Below are positions 33,038 to 41,436 of a stretch of 64,000 nucleotides of DNA, piece after piece. A program made the translations under genes and the position numbers. The stretch's first letter is position 1, and each line of letters opens with the position of its first letter. The DNA is taken from positions 1-64,000 of the forward strand of contig JBKPMR010000016.1 in assembly GCA_046732255.1 (NCBI GenBank). Reading direction: 5' to 3'. The notes under the pieces are model-generated. The model worked only from the letters and a program-made list of their open reading frames with translations, did no database searches and was not told the origin of the DNA. This DNA comes from DATBLE01 sp046732255 (GTDB taxonomy: Bacteria; Actinomycetota; Thermoleophilia; Gaiellales; Gaiellaceae).

Positions 33038-34816
33038 GTGGGAGCGCGCACCGCCGACTTCGCACCGATCGCCGACTACGCCGTCATCGGCGACGGCAGA
33101 ACCTCGGCGCTCGTCGCCCGCGACGGCGCGATCGACTGGCTGTGCCTGCCCAACGTCGACTCCCCGTCCGTCTTCGCCCGCCTGCTCGACCCGAGGGGCG
33201 GCTGCTTCGAGCTCCACCCGGTCGCGCCCTTCGAGGTCGAGCGCGCGTACGAGCAGGACTCCAACGTCCTGACCACCACCTTCCACACCGCGGAGGGGAC
33301 GGTCAGGGTCACCGACGCGATGACTCTGACCGGCTCGGGGCTCGCACCGCTGAGAGAGCTCGTGCGCCGAGTCGACGGCCTCGCTGGACGGGTCGAGATG
33401 ACCTGGCGCTTCGAGCCGCGGTTCCGGTACGGCCGCGCGAGGGCCCGGGTGGTCGATCGCATCGGCTGCACCTTCGCGCTCGCAGGACAGGATGCACTGG
33501 CGCTTCAGACCTGGGAGGCAGGCACGCCGAGCGTGGATGCCGACCACGTCGCCGGCGGTTTCGTCGCGGAGACCGGATCCTCGGCGCTGCTTGCTGTTGC
33601 CGCCGCGAACCAGGAGCCGGTGGTGCTCTCGCCCCGCCGTCTCGTCGAGCAACGGCTCGACGAGACGCGGCGCTTCTGGACCGATTGGAGCGCCCGGGCG
33701 GAGCACGACGGACCCTGGCGCACAGCGGTGGTGCGGAGCGCGCTCGTCCTGAAGCTGCTCGTCCATGCGCCCTCGGGCGCGATCGTCGCCGCGCCGACCA
33801 CGTCGCTGCCGGAGGAGCCCGGCGGTGAGGCGAACTGGGACTACCGCTTCGCGTGGCTGCGGGACGCGAGCTTCAGCCTCGAGGCGCTCTGGGCGCTCGG
33901 CTACCACGATGAGGCGCACGCTTTCTTCTGGTGGCTGATCAACGCGTCGCGGCTGCGACGGCCCCGCTTTCCGAACCTGTACCGGGTGAACGGCAGCCCA
34001 CGCGTCCGCGAACGCGAGCTCGACCTCGACGGATATCGCGAGGCCCGCCCGGTGCGGGTCGGCAACGCCGTTGCCGGCCAGCTCCAGCTCGACGTCTTCG
34101 GCGACGTGATGGACGCGATCCACCTCTACGCGACCGAGATCGGCAAGCTCGACCGCGCCACGGTCCGGCACGTCGTCGAGATGGCGGACTTCGTCGTCGA
34201 GAACTGGCAGCGCCCGGACTCGGGGATCTGGGAGTCACGTGACGTCGTGCGGCATCACACCCACTCGAAGGGGATGTGCTGGGTCGCCCTGACCCGGGCG
34301 ATCGAGCTCGCCGAGCGCGGGCTGATCCCGACGAAGCGCCGGGGGCGGTGGGAGCAGGAGGCAGCCGCGATCCGGAGCTACCTCGACGAGCGCTGCTGCG
34401 ACCCTCAGCGCGGGGCCTACGTCCGCGCGGCCGGAAGCAGCGAGCTCGATGCCGGCCTCCTGGCCCTGGCGGTGTTCGGCTGCGAGGACGCGGGCAGCGA
34501 GCGGATGCAGCGGACGATCCGAGCGGTCCGGGAGGAGCTCGGGGACGGGCCGTTCCTCGCCCGCAACCTCGACTCCGACCGCGAAGGCGCCTTCGTCGCC
34601 TGCTCGTTCTGGCTCGTCAACGTGCTCGCCCGTGCCGGCCGCCGCGACGAGGCCGCGGCCTTGATGGACGAGCTGGTCGCGGCCGCCAACGACGTCGGCC
34701 TGTATGCGGAGGAGCTTGACCCGGCGACCGGCGAGTTCCTCGGGAACTTCCCGCAGGGGCTCTCCCACCTCGCACTGATCCGCGCCGCGGTCGCCCTCTC
34801 GGAGACCGAGGCATGA
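33038..34816 (+). CDS. glycoside hydrolase family 15 (glucoamylase/trehalase-like)
   Basis: 592 residues. The N-terminal beta-rich domain (about 1-220) starts PIADYAVIGDGRTSALVARD, typical of the trehalase-like N-domain. The (alpha/alpha)6 catalytic domain shows NWDYRFAWLRDASFSLEALW, QRPDSGIWESR, HHTHSKGMCWVAL and the C-terminal GLYAEELDPATGEFLGNFPQ with the acidic catalytic segment. It hydrolyses alpha-linked glucose units, of maltodextrin or trehalose, in the cytosol; no signal peptide. Start GTG 33038 without a clear ribosome site. Its stop overlaps the next ATG (ATGA). Confidence 0.92.
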   Translation: MGARTADFAPIADYAVIGDGRTSALVARDGAIDWLCLPNVDSPSVFARLLDPRGGCFELHPVAPFEVERAYEQDSNVLTTTFHTAEGTVRVTDAMTLTGSGLAPLRELVRRVDGLAGRVEMTWRFEPRFRYGRARARVVDRIGCTFALAGQDALALQTWEAGTPSVDADHVAGGFVAETGSSALLAVAAANQEPVVLSPRRLVEQRLDETRRFWTDWSARAEHDGPWRTAVVRSALVLKLLVHAPSGAIVAAPTTSLPEEPGGEANWDYRFAWLRDASFSLEALWALGYHDEAHAFFWWLINASRLRRPRFPNLYRVNGSPRVRERELDLDGYREARPVRVGNAVAGQLQLDVFGDVMDAIHLYATEIGKLDRATVRHVVEMADFVVENWQRPDSGIWESRDVVRHHTHSKGMCWVALTRAIELAERGLIPTKRRGRWEQEAAAIRSYLDERCCDPQRGAYVRAAGSSELDAGLLALAVFGCEDAGSERMQRTIRAVREELGDGPFLARNLDSDREGAFVACSFWLVNVLARAGRRDEAAALMDELVAAANDVGLYAEELDPATGEFLGNFPQGLSHLALIRAAVALSETEA

Positions 34817-35295
34817 GCGTCTGGGGGGCGCTCGCGGGCGGGCTGGTCGGGACGATGGTGATCTCGATCGGACTCCAGCTCGGGCAGGCGGCGGGCTGGA
34901 CACGCATGGACCTGCCGCTGCTGCTCGGGACCGCGTTCGCCGAGGACCGGAACCGGGCGCGGGCGATCGGCTGGGCCCTGCACCTCGTGTACGGACTGCT
35001 CTTCTCGCTGGTCTATGCGGGGATCTTCGCCGCCGTGGGCCATGCGGGCTGGCTGTTCGGGCTGGCGATCGGCGCCGTCCATGCCGGCTTCGTCGGGGGG
35101 CCGCTCTCGAACCTGATCCTTCCCGCCGTTCATCCGCGGATGGGCCGGCCGTGGTCCGACGCCCGCGATACGCCGCTGCTCGAGCCACCCGGTTTCATGC
35201 TCCTCAACTACGGCTCGCGCACCGTCGTCCTCACGACGGTGCTGCACTTCGCCTACGGCGCGATCGTCGGCGGCTTCGCCGCGGGGCTGTCCTAG
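34813..35295 (+). CDS. membrane protein of unknown function
   Basis: 160 residues with about four hydrophobic segments: ALAGGLVGTMVISIGLQLGQ, ALHLVYGLLFSLVYAGIF, LFGLAIGAVHAGFVGGPLSN and TTVLHFAYGAIVGGFAAGL. No family recognised. It is translationally coupled to the GH15 gene (ATGA) but its end overlaps by four bases the convergent qcrB end, so it belongs to the sugar side, not to respiration. Confidence 0.6.
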   Translation: MSVWGALAGGLVGTMVISIGLQLGQAAGWTRMDLPLLLGTAFAEDRNRARAIGWALHLVYGLLFSLVYAGIFAAVGHAGWLFGLAIGAVHAGFVGGPLSNLILPAVHPRMGRPWSDARDTPLLEPPGFMLLNYGSRTVVLTTVLHFAYGAIVGGFAAGLS

Positions 35296-36656
35296 CCGAT
35301 GGGGCGCCGGGCATCGGCCCGAGCCTGCTCGATCGCGCGCCGCCGGTCGTGCTCCACGCGCTCGCCGGCCTGGAGACCGAGGCACACCCGGTAGGCGACG
35401 AACGCGGCGACGAACGGCCCGACCAGCACCGCTACGCGGTAGACCCAGATCTGCGTGCTGTAGCTGAGGCCGAAGGTGACGAACACACGGTCGGAGGCTC
35501 CGGCCAGGAAGACGAGCAGCACCCACGTCAATACCCCGAAGCCGACCGCAGTCCGTCCGGGTGCGTCGCGAGGGCGGTCGAGCAGATTGTGGAACGCCTG
35601 GTCGCCGGTGAACCGCCGTTCCAGCCACGGCCAGACGTAGAGGAACCCGAAGACGACGAGCGGAAACAGCACGCCGCCCCAGAACGCATTCGGAACGAGC
35701 GTGTAGTTCCCGATCGTCCAGTCCCAGCTCGGCATCAGCCGCAGGGCCCCGATCAGCCAGCCGAGGTACCAGTCGGGCTGCGCGCCGTTGGTGGAGAGGT
35801 AGGTGTGGAACGGCCCCCAGAACCAGATCGGGTTGATCTGGACGAGCCCGCCGAGGAGGACGAGCAGGCCGGCGACCGCGAACATCAGGCCGAGCGACCG
35901 CGGCGCCTGCCCGGGAAAGGCGGGGATGCCGACGACCTTCCTCTCCGTCTGCCGCTTGCCCTCGAACTGGGTGTGATGCCTGAGCGCGACGAGGGTGAGG
36001 TGGGCGGCGAGCAGCACGGCGATCAGCGCCGGAAACAGGAAGACATGGGCGATGTACATCCGCGAGAAGAAGGCGTCGGTCCCCGGGAACGGACCGCCCC
36101 AGATCAGCGCCCCGACGTTCGCGCCGACGAACGGGATCGAGAGCGCGACCGCGTTGCCGATCGCGAGGCCCATCCCGGAGAGCAGGTCGTCCACGAGCGA
36201 GTAGCCGAGGTACCCCTCGAGCAGCGTGACCGCGAGGATCGTGAGCCCCAACCAGTACGTCACCTCGCGCGGCTTGCGATACGCGCCGGTGAAGAAGATG
36301 CGCAGGAGGTGGAGGACGATCGCGGCGACGAAGACGTCGGCCGCCCAGTGGTGCGTCTGCCGGATCAGCAGGCCGGCCTTCACGCTCGTCGAGATGTCGA
36401 GGACGGAGCGGTACGCCTCGCTCATGTGCCGGCCCTGAAGCGAGACGTACGGGCCGTGGTACACGACGTCCGCGCGGCTGACGGAGTAGAACAGCGCCAG
36501 GTACGTGCCGGTGGCGACGAGGACGATGAAGCAGTAGAGCGCCACCTCGCCGAGCAGGAACGACCAGTGGTCCGGGAAGAGGTAGCGCAACGCCTTGCGG
36601 GCGAACGGCGCAGTCGCCGTCCGTTGGTCGAGGTACCGGACGAGCCTGCGGATCAC
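35292..36656 (-). CDS. qcrB: cytochrome b subunit of menaquinol:cytochrome c reductase
   Basis: 454 residues, eight or more membrane helices. The b-heme His pairs are seen in RQTHHWAADVFVAAIVLHLLR (in parts) and IAHVFLFPALIAVLLAAHL. The Qo-site motif reads PDWY, compared with PEWY elsewhere and PDFY in many actinobacteria. It oxidises menaquinol and passes electrons through the Rieske centre to QcrC. GTG 36656 overlaps the qcrA stop (GTGA). It is the last gene of the ctaC-to-qcrB operon. Confidence 0.93.
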   Translation of the reverse strand: MIRRLVRYLDQRTATAPFARKALRYLFPDHWSFLLGEVALYCFIVLVATGTYLALFYSVSRADVVYHGPYVSLQGRHMSEAYRSVLDISTSVKAGLLIRQTHHWAADVFVAAIVLHLLRIFFTGAYRKPREVTYWLGLTILAVTLLEGYLGYSLVDDLLSGMGLAIGNAVALSIPFVGANVGALIWGGPFPGTDAFFSRMYIAHVFLFPALIAVLLAAHLTLVALRHHTQFEGKRQTERKVVGIPAFPGQAPRSLGLMFAVAGLLVLLGGLVQINPIWFWGPFHTYLSTNGAQPDWYLGWLIGALRLMPSWDWTIGNYTLVPNAFWGGVLFPLVVFGFLYVWPWLERRFTGDQAFHNLLDRPRDAPGRTAVGFGVLTWVLLVFLAGASDRVFVTFGLSYSTQIWVYRVAVLVGPFVAAFVAYRVCLGLQAGERVEHDRRRAIEQARADARRPIG

Positions 36657-37651
36657 GTGCTCGGCCTCCTGTTCCGGACGCCCCACCACGAGGGACCGAC
36701 CGGCTCGTCGAAGTTGCCCGCCGCCCGGAGGTAGCCGCCTGCGTCGATGCGGAGCGGCAGCATCGGCAGCTTCCGGCCGGCAGGCCCGAAGATCACCGTC
36801 CCGCCGGTCGCAGGGTCGAAGGTCGAGTAGTGGCACGGACAGACGAGCGCGGGTTTCGGCGCGTCCGCGGGGAAGAGCGGCACCCGGTAGAGCGAGATCG
36901 CACAGCCGGCGTGGGTGCAGATCTTCGAGAAGGCGACGACGCCGGCCGCGTCGTACCCGGCCTGCGCGGCCGGGAGGTCGAGTGCACGTCGCGGCAGCCG
37001 GACGACGACGAGCGGCGATCCGAGCTCCTCCCGGTCGGCGCCTTCCGGGAACGCCGTATAGAAGGTGTCGCGCTCGATGTCGGCCGCGCGATAAGGGCGG
37101 CCGTCCTCGTCGACCAGACGCCGGCCGCGCGACCAGGGCGTCCGGTAGAACGGATTGACGTCGAGGACCGGGCCCAGAGAGGCGAGCGGCGCCAGCAGCG
37201 CGAGCCCGAGGGTGCCGCCCGCCGCGCCGAGACCCACTTTGAAGAGCCTGGCGCGGGACAGGCGGCTGCCGCTCTCGGCGACCGTCCGGACGATCTGCTC
37301 CTGCGCCTCCGGGTGCTCGGTCGGCGGGTAGTCCTGCTCCAGCTCCTCGGTCACGACCAGCCGCTTCCCCATCACGACCAGCGCCGCGGAGATGGCAAGG
37401 AGGGCGAGCCCCAGGGAAAGGCCGAGCAGCTGCGTGTGCCGTGGCAGCCGGTCGAGCGCGTACACGGCGATGAAGGCGGCGGCGCACACGACGCCGAAGA
37501 GGAGAAGCGCCAGCGCGAGCAGCTCGGCCCGCGGCTCGCGCGGCCCGGCCGGCACGATCCGCTCCGGCTCCGGGGTGACCGGGGATCGGCGCCGCCGCCC
37601 CAGGACCAGCAGCCCGAGCAGGACGACCAGCGCCCTGAGCCGGTCTCTCAT
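36653..37651 (-). CDS. qcrA: Rieske [2Fe-2S] subunit, three-helix actinobacterial type
   Basis: 332 residues. Three N-terminal hydrophobic segments (LLALALLLFGVVCAAAFIAV, LLGLSLGLALLAISAALVV, GAAGGTLGLALLAPLASLG) are the mark of actinobacterial QcrA. The cluster ligands are Cys245, His247 (CTHAGC) and Cys271, His274 (CPCHYS), with Cys250 and Cys273 for the disulfide. ATG 37651 overlaps the qcrC stop (ATGA). Transfers electrons from quinol to the diheme QcrC. Confidence 0.94.
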   Translation of the reverse strand: MRDRLRALVVLLGLLVLGRRRRSPVTPEPERIVPAGPREPRAELLALALLLFGVVCAAAFIAVYALDRLPRHTQLLGLSLGLALLAISAALVVMGKRLVVTEELEQDYPPTEHPEAQEQIVRTVAESGSRLSRARLFKVGLGAAGGTLGLALLAPLASLGPVLDVNPFYRTPWSRGRRLVDEDGRPYRAADIERDTFYTAFPEGADREELGSPLVVVRLPRRALDLPAAQAGYDAAGVVAFSKICTHAGCAISLYRVPLFPADAPKPALVCPCHYSTFDPATGGTVIFGPAGRKLPMLPLRIDAGGYLRAAGNFDEPVGPSWWGVRNRRPST

Positions 37652-38379
37652 CTCGCCCCCAGCCTCCTGCCGATGACGACGCAGAAGCCGACGAGGATCG
37701 TGGCGGCGACGAACCAGGTGACGAGCCCTTCCGGGACCGGGCCGAGGTGCCCGAGCGGCCAGCCGCCGGGATCGTCCGGATGCTTGGCCTGGTCCACGTA
37801 GGCGATGATCGAGTCGAGCTCGCGGTCGCTGATCGCACGCCTCGAGAAGCGCGGCATCACGTAGGGCCCGATCCGAACTGCCTCGGCGATCTGGGCGTCC
37901 GTCGCCGCGTCGAGCGGCGGCGCAACCGCCCCGGTGACGTAGCCGCCCTCCGCGACGATCTGGTGGCAGCCGGCGCAGTGCTCGGTGAACAGCCGGAGGC
38001 CCTGGGCGACGCTTCCGCGCTCCGGGTGCGGCGCCGGAACCGCCGGGCCTCGGCCGAGAGAGGCGACGTACGCGGTGATCGCCCGGATCTGGTCCTCGTC
38101 GAACAGGACGCGGGAGCGGCGCGGCTGGATACCCGGCTTGCGCAGCGGCATGTAGCCCGTGCGGAGGTAGAAGTCGGCCGCCAGCGCGCCGACGCCGCGC
38201 AGGGACGGGGCCGTGCCCGCTACGCCGGAGCCGTGCGGGCCGTGGCACGACAGGCAGTAGCGGCCGTAGAGGTGGTTCCCGCGCTCGACCGTCGAGGGCG
38301 CCGCGGCGCCGGCAGTGAGCGGCAGCAGCAGACCCGCACCGATCGCGAGTGCCGCCGCCAGGGCTGCGCGTGCTCTCAT
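37648..38379 (-). CDS. qcrC: diheme cytochrome c subunit of the bcc complex
   Basis: 243 residues. A signal/anchor helix (AALAAALAIGAGLLLPLTA) precedes two class I cytochrome c domains with CLSCH (Cys42, Cys45, His46) and CAGCH (Cys135, Cys138, His139) and Met loops YMPLRK and VMPRFS; a C-terminal membrane helix (WFVAATILVGFCVVIGR) anchors it. It replaces cytochrome c1 and a soluble carrier in actinobacteria, passing electrons to CtaC. Coupled by ATGA to both neighbours. Confidence 0.94.
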   Translation of the reverse strand: MRARAALAAALAIGAGLLLPLTAGAAAPSTVERGNHLYGRYCLSCHGPHGSGVAGTAPSLRGVGALAADFYLRTGYMPLRKPGIQPRRSRVLFDEDQIRAITAYVASLGRGPAVPAPHPERGSVAQGLRLFTEHCAGCHQIVAEGGYVTGAVAPPLDAATDAQIAEAVRIGPYVMPRFSRRAISDRELDSIIAYVDQAKHPDDPGGWPLGHLGPVPEGLVTWFVAATILVGFCVVIGRRLGAR

Positions 38380-38771
38380 GCCTGGCGGCACCCCAGGCCG
38401 GCGATCGAGGCAATGCCGTCGAGCACGATGATCGCCAGGAAGATCGAGTTCGCGGCGATCGAAGCGGCGGCGAAGAAGTGCAGGCGGGCACGGCGGACCT
38501 CGCCCGCCTCCTCGGCGGGCTCGTCGCCGTAGCCGGCGTCCCGTGTCCGGGCGAAGACGGCGATCGCCGCCGCCCCGGCGACGAGCACGAGCCCCGCGGC
38601 GGCCCCCGTCAGCGTCGCCTGCCAGAGATCGTTGGAGATCCCCCACCCCGCGCCGGCCCTCCCGCACTCCGCCTGCGTGACGCCCGACCCGACCACATGC
38701 TGCGCGGCCCACACTCCCGCGCCGAGCAGAAGGCCGACCCACTGGAGGATGCCGAGCGACCGGAGCGTCAT
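38376..38771 (-). CDS. four-TM membrane protein in the cytochrome operon
   Basis: 131 residues with about four hydrophobic segments: ILQWVGLLLGAGVWAAQHVV, TGAAAGLVLVAGAAAIAVF, FFAAASIAANSIFLAIIVL and a short C-terminal Cys-containing end. It occupies the place between ctaE and qcrC and overlaps both by four bases, so it is made with the complex. It is not CtaF by sequence that I can recognise; an accessory subunit or assembly factor is the best guess. Confidence 0.65.
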   Translation of the reverse strand: MTLRSLGILQWVGLLLGAGVWAAQHVVGSGVTQAECGRAGAGWGISNDLWQATLTGAAAGLVLVAGAAAIAVFARTRDAGYGDEPAEEAGEVRRARLHFFAAASIAANSIFLAIIVLDGIASIAGLGCRQA

Positions 38772-39361
38772 GCCCGTGCGGAGAGGAGCGTCGCGAGCAC
38801 GACGACCGTGAGGAGGTTGACGAAGTGCCAATACCACGCGATCGCCTGCATGGCGTTCGCCCGGTAGAGGGTGAGCCCGCGCAGGAGCTTGAGCAGCAGC
38901 CACACACTGAACAGCACGCCGAGCACGACGTGGGCGTGGTCGGCGCCGAGGAGCATGTAGTAGATCGACGTGTACGCGTTCTCGGTGATCGGCGTCTCCC
39001 GCAGCTGGTCGGCGAAGTCGTGAATCGAGTAGGCGACGTAGCCGACCTGGACAACGAGCGCGCCGAGCAGGAAGAGGCGCGCAGGCCCGACGCGGCCGGC
39101 GCGCACCGAGCGCCAGGCGAGGTGCACGGGCACGCTGGTCGACACGAGCAGCACGACGAGGATCACCGGCACGGCGACCGCGGGCTTCGGAACGCCGGCG
39201 GGCGGCCAGACCGCGGTCTCGAAGCGCAGGTAGTAGTACGTGCCGATCAGAGCGGCGAAGAGCGTCGCCTCGGTCGCGATCAGGATCGCCATCCCGAGCA
39301 GCGCCGAGGGGGGCCCACGTCGGCCCGCGAGCACAGCCCGAACGTCGAGGTACTCGCTCAT
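38768..39361 (-). CDS. ctaE: cytochrome c oxidase subunit III
   Basis: 197 residues, five helices, the short form of subunit III. Markers: GMAILIATEATLFAALIGTYYYLR with the conserved Glu, GADHAHVVLGVLFSVWLLL and the C-terminal AIAWYWHFVNLLTVVVLATL with WYWHFV. It stabilises subunit I and the proton path. ATG 39361 overlaps the ctaD stop (ATGA). Confidence 0.93.
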   Translation of the reverse strand: MSEYLDVRAVLAGRRGPPSALLGMAILIATEATLFAALIGTYYYLRFETAVWPPAGVPKPAVAVPVILVVLLVSTSVPVHLAWRSVRAGRVGPARLFLLGALVVQVGYVAYSIHDFADQLRETPITENAYTSIYYMLLGADHAHVVLGVLFSVWLLLKLLRGLTLYRANAMQAIAWYWHFVNLLTVVVLATLLSARA

Positions 39362-41271
39362 TTAGCCTCCTGCGGTTCCTTGCCGTGCCACGCGGCCAGG
39401 ACGGCGAGACAGAGGACGCCCGCGATCGCCGCCGCACCGTACTTCTGGAGCAGGAGCATCACGAACACGAGCGAGACGGCGAGCGCCAGCACGATCGGCC
39501 ACGGCGACTCGTGCGGCATGTCGACGACCTCGGAGAGGTTCGCGTCGATGGGCGTGACGGCGACCTGGCGGTGCCCGTCGCCGAGGACGAGCGTCCCCTC
39601 CGCCAGGCGGCGCCGGTCTTCCTCGCGGTCGCCGCGGTCCCAGTTCGCATAGGCGCTGGACACCTTCGGGACGACGGCGAAGTTGTAGTCGGGCGGCGGG
39701 GACGAGATCGACCATTCGAGCGTCGGGCCGTGCCAGGGGTCCGGCCCTGCCTCGGCGCCTCTGAAGTAGCTGACGAGCAGGTTGCTGAGCAGGAGCAGGA
39801 TCCCGACGAGGGTGATGAAGCCGCCGATCGTCTCGGCCAGGTTGTAGGCAGTCCAGCCGAGGCCGTCCGGATACGTGTACTGCCGCCGCGGCATGCCGAG
39901 CAGGCCGACGACGTGCATCGGGAAGAAGAGGAGATTCGTCCCGAGGAAGAGGATCCAGAAGCTGATCTGGCCGGGACGCTCGAAGTAGAGCTTCCCGGTC
40001 ACCTTCGGGAACCAGTAGTACATGCCCCCGAAGATCGGGAAGACGGCGGCCCCGAAGATGATGTAGTGGAAGTGGGCGACGACGAAGTACGTGTCCGTCA
40101 CCTGCTGGTCGAACGGGATCGCCATGAACATGATCCCGGTCAGGCCGCCGGTCACGAACATGAAGATGAAGCCGGCGATGAAGAGCAGCGGCGTCCGGAA
40201 GCGGCCGCCGCCCATCACAATCGTCCAGCACCACGCGAACACCTGGATCGTCGAGGGGACGACGACCATCGCGGTCGCCGCGGCGAAGAAGACCATGGTC
40301 ACCGTCGGCATCCCGGTCGTGAACATGTGGTGCGCCCAGACGCCGAAGCCGACGAAGACGACGAGCAGCTCGGCGATCGCGACCAGCGGGAAGGCCTGGA
40401 GCCGGCGCTGCGTGAAGGCCGGGATGACCTCGGTGGCGATTCCGAAGGCGGGGACGATCAGGATGTAGACCTCCGGGTGGCCGAAGAACCAGAACAGGTG
40501 CTGCCAGAGGAGCGCCGAGCCGCCGTGTGCAACGTCGAAGAAGTGCGTACCCACGTTGCGGTCGAGGAAGAGGAAGATCGTGTCGGCAGAGAGCGCGGGC
40601 AGCGCGAACAGGAGCCCGAACGAGGCGGCGAGCATCGCGAAGCAGAAGAGCGGCATCCGGTTCAGGGACATCCCCGGCGCCCGGCTGATCAGGATCGTGA
40701 CGATGAACTGCCCTGCAGTCAGGGTTGAGGAGATGCTGTTGAAGAGGATCCCCAGGCAGTAGAAGTCGATGTTTCGGCCCGGATCGAACTCGCTGCCGGC
40801 GAGCGGGACGTAGTCGTACCAGCCGGCGTTCGGCGCGATCCCGAGGAAAAGGCTGGTGTAGACGAAGAGCCCGGACGCGACGAAGAGCCAGAAGCTGAGC
40901 GCGTTCATGCGCGGGAACGCCATGTCGCGCGCACCGATCATGAGGGGGAGCAGGTAGTTGCCGAACGCCCCCGTCGTCATCGGGATGATGAAGAAGAAGA
41001 TCATCGTGATCCCGTGCATCGAGAACAGCTGGTCGTAGGTGCCCGGCGACACGACGTCGTTGTTCGGGCTCTCGAGCTGGGTGCGCATGATCAGCGCCTC
41101 GACCCCGCCGGCCGCGAAGAAGACGAGCGTCGCCCAGAAGTAGAGGAGCCCGATCCGCTTGTGGTCGGTGGTGGCCAGCCAGCCGAGCAGGCCCGGACGG
41201 CTCTGCCAGCCGCGCTCGAGGCGGATCACCCGCTCGGCGGCATCCAGGGTCGGAGGCGCGACGACCGCCAT
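39358..41271 (-). CDS. ctaD: cytochrome c oxidase subunit I (type A heme-copper oxidase)
   Basis: 637 residues. Heme a His86 (SMHGITM) pairs with His401; CuB ligands are His264 in GHPEVY (with Glu266 and cross-linked Tyr268), His313 and His314; heme a3 is bound by His399 (VAHFHY). Glu266 and the Tyr make it a type A1 proton-pumping oxidase. After the 12 core helices the C-terminus has two more hydrophobic segments (WPIVLALAVSLVFVMLL, AAAIAGVLCLAVLAAW), a subunit IV-like addition common in caa3 enzymes. ATG 41271 has GGAAGGGG just upstream, lying inside the inverted repeat of 41273-41436. Confidence 0.95.
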   Translation of the reverse strand: MAVVAPPTLDAAERVIRLERGWQSRPGLLGWLATTDHKRIGLLYFWATLVFFAAGGVEALIMRTQLESPNNDVVSPGTYDQLFSMHGITMIFFFIIPMTTGAFGNYLLPLMIGARDMAFPRMNALSFWLFVASGLFVYTSLFLGIAPNAGWYDYVPLAGSEFDPGRNIDFYCLGILFNSISSTLTAGQFIVTILISRAPGMSLNRMPLFCFAMLAASFGLLFALPALSADTIFLFLDRNVGTHFFDVAHGGSALLWQHLFWFFGHPEVYILIVPAFGIATEVIPAFTQRRLQAFPLVAIAELLVVFVGFGVWAHHMFTTGMPTVTMVFFAAATAMVVVPSTIQVFAWCWTIVMGGGRFRTPLLFIAGFIFMFVTGGLTGIMFMAIPFDQQVTDTYFVVAHFHYIIFGAAVFPIFGGMYYWFPKVTGKLYFERPGQISFWILFLGTNLLFFPMHVVGLLGMPRRQYTYPDGLGWTAYNLAETIGGFITLVGILLLLSNLLVSYFRGAEAGPDPWHGPTLEWSISSPPPDYNFAVVPKVSSAYANWDRGDREEDRRRLAEGTLVLGDGHRQVAVTPIDANLSEVVDMPHESPWPIVLALAVSLVFVMLLLQKYGAAAIAGVLCLAVLAAWHGKEPQEAK

Positions 41272-41272
41272 C

Positions 41273-41436
41273 AGTGCCCCTTCCAGTAATGGTCTCCGGA
41301 TTCTGGCGCCCGACCGGGGTCGCCAGGCAAGGACGCAGGGAGCGCCAATATGCAGGCATATTGGCGCGACTGAGGACGCCGCATGGCGGCTCCGGGCGCC
41401 GCCAGAAGTGCTCGGACTATTGCTGGGAGGGGCACT
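41273..41436. repeat. 164-bp near-palindrome filling the ctaC-ctaD gap
   Basis: Two 81-base arms (41273-41353 and 41356-41436) are inverted copies around the dinucleotide AG at 41354-41355. The outermost bases (AGTGCCCCT) and the innermost 12 (arms GCGCCAATATGC and GCATATTGGCGC, 41342-41367) match perfectly; the middle is diverged. The right end overlaps the ctaC stop codon, the left end holds the ctaD ribosome site and stops one base before the ATG. It is either a decayed foldback/MITE-like insertion or an mRNA structure that hides the ctaD ribosome site. Confidence 0.75.

Noticed and set aside
39362..41359. 665-codon frame overlapping ctaD on the same strand
   Set aside because: Arg/Pro/Leu-rich out-of-frame translation of the well-identified subunit I gene.
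41342..41367. Rho-independent terminator after ctaC
   Set aside because: No U-run follows on the minus strand, and it lies inside an operon whose downstream genes encode partner subunits; the larger inverted repeat explains it better.
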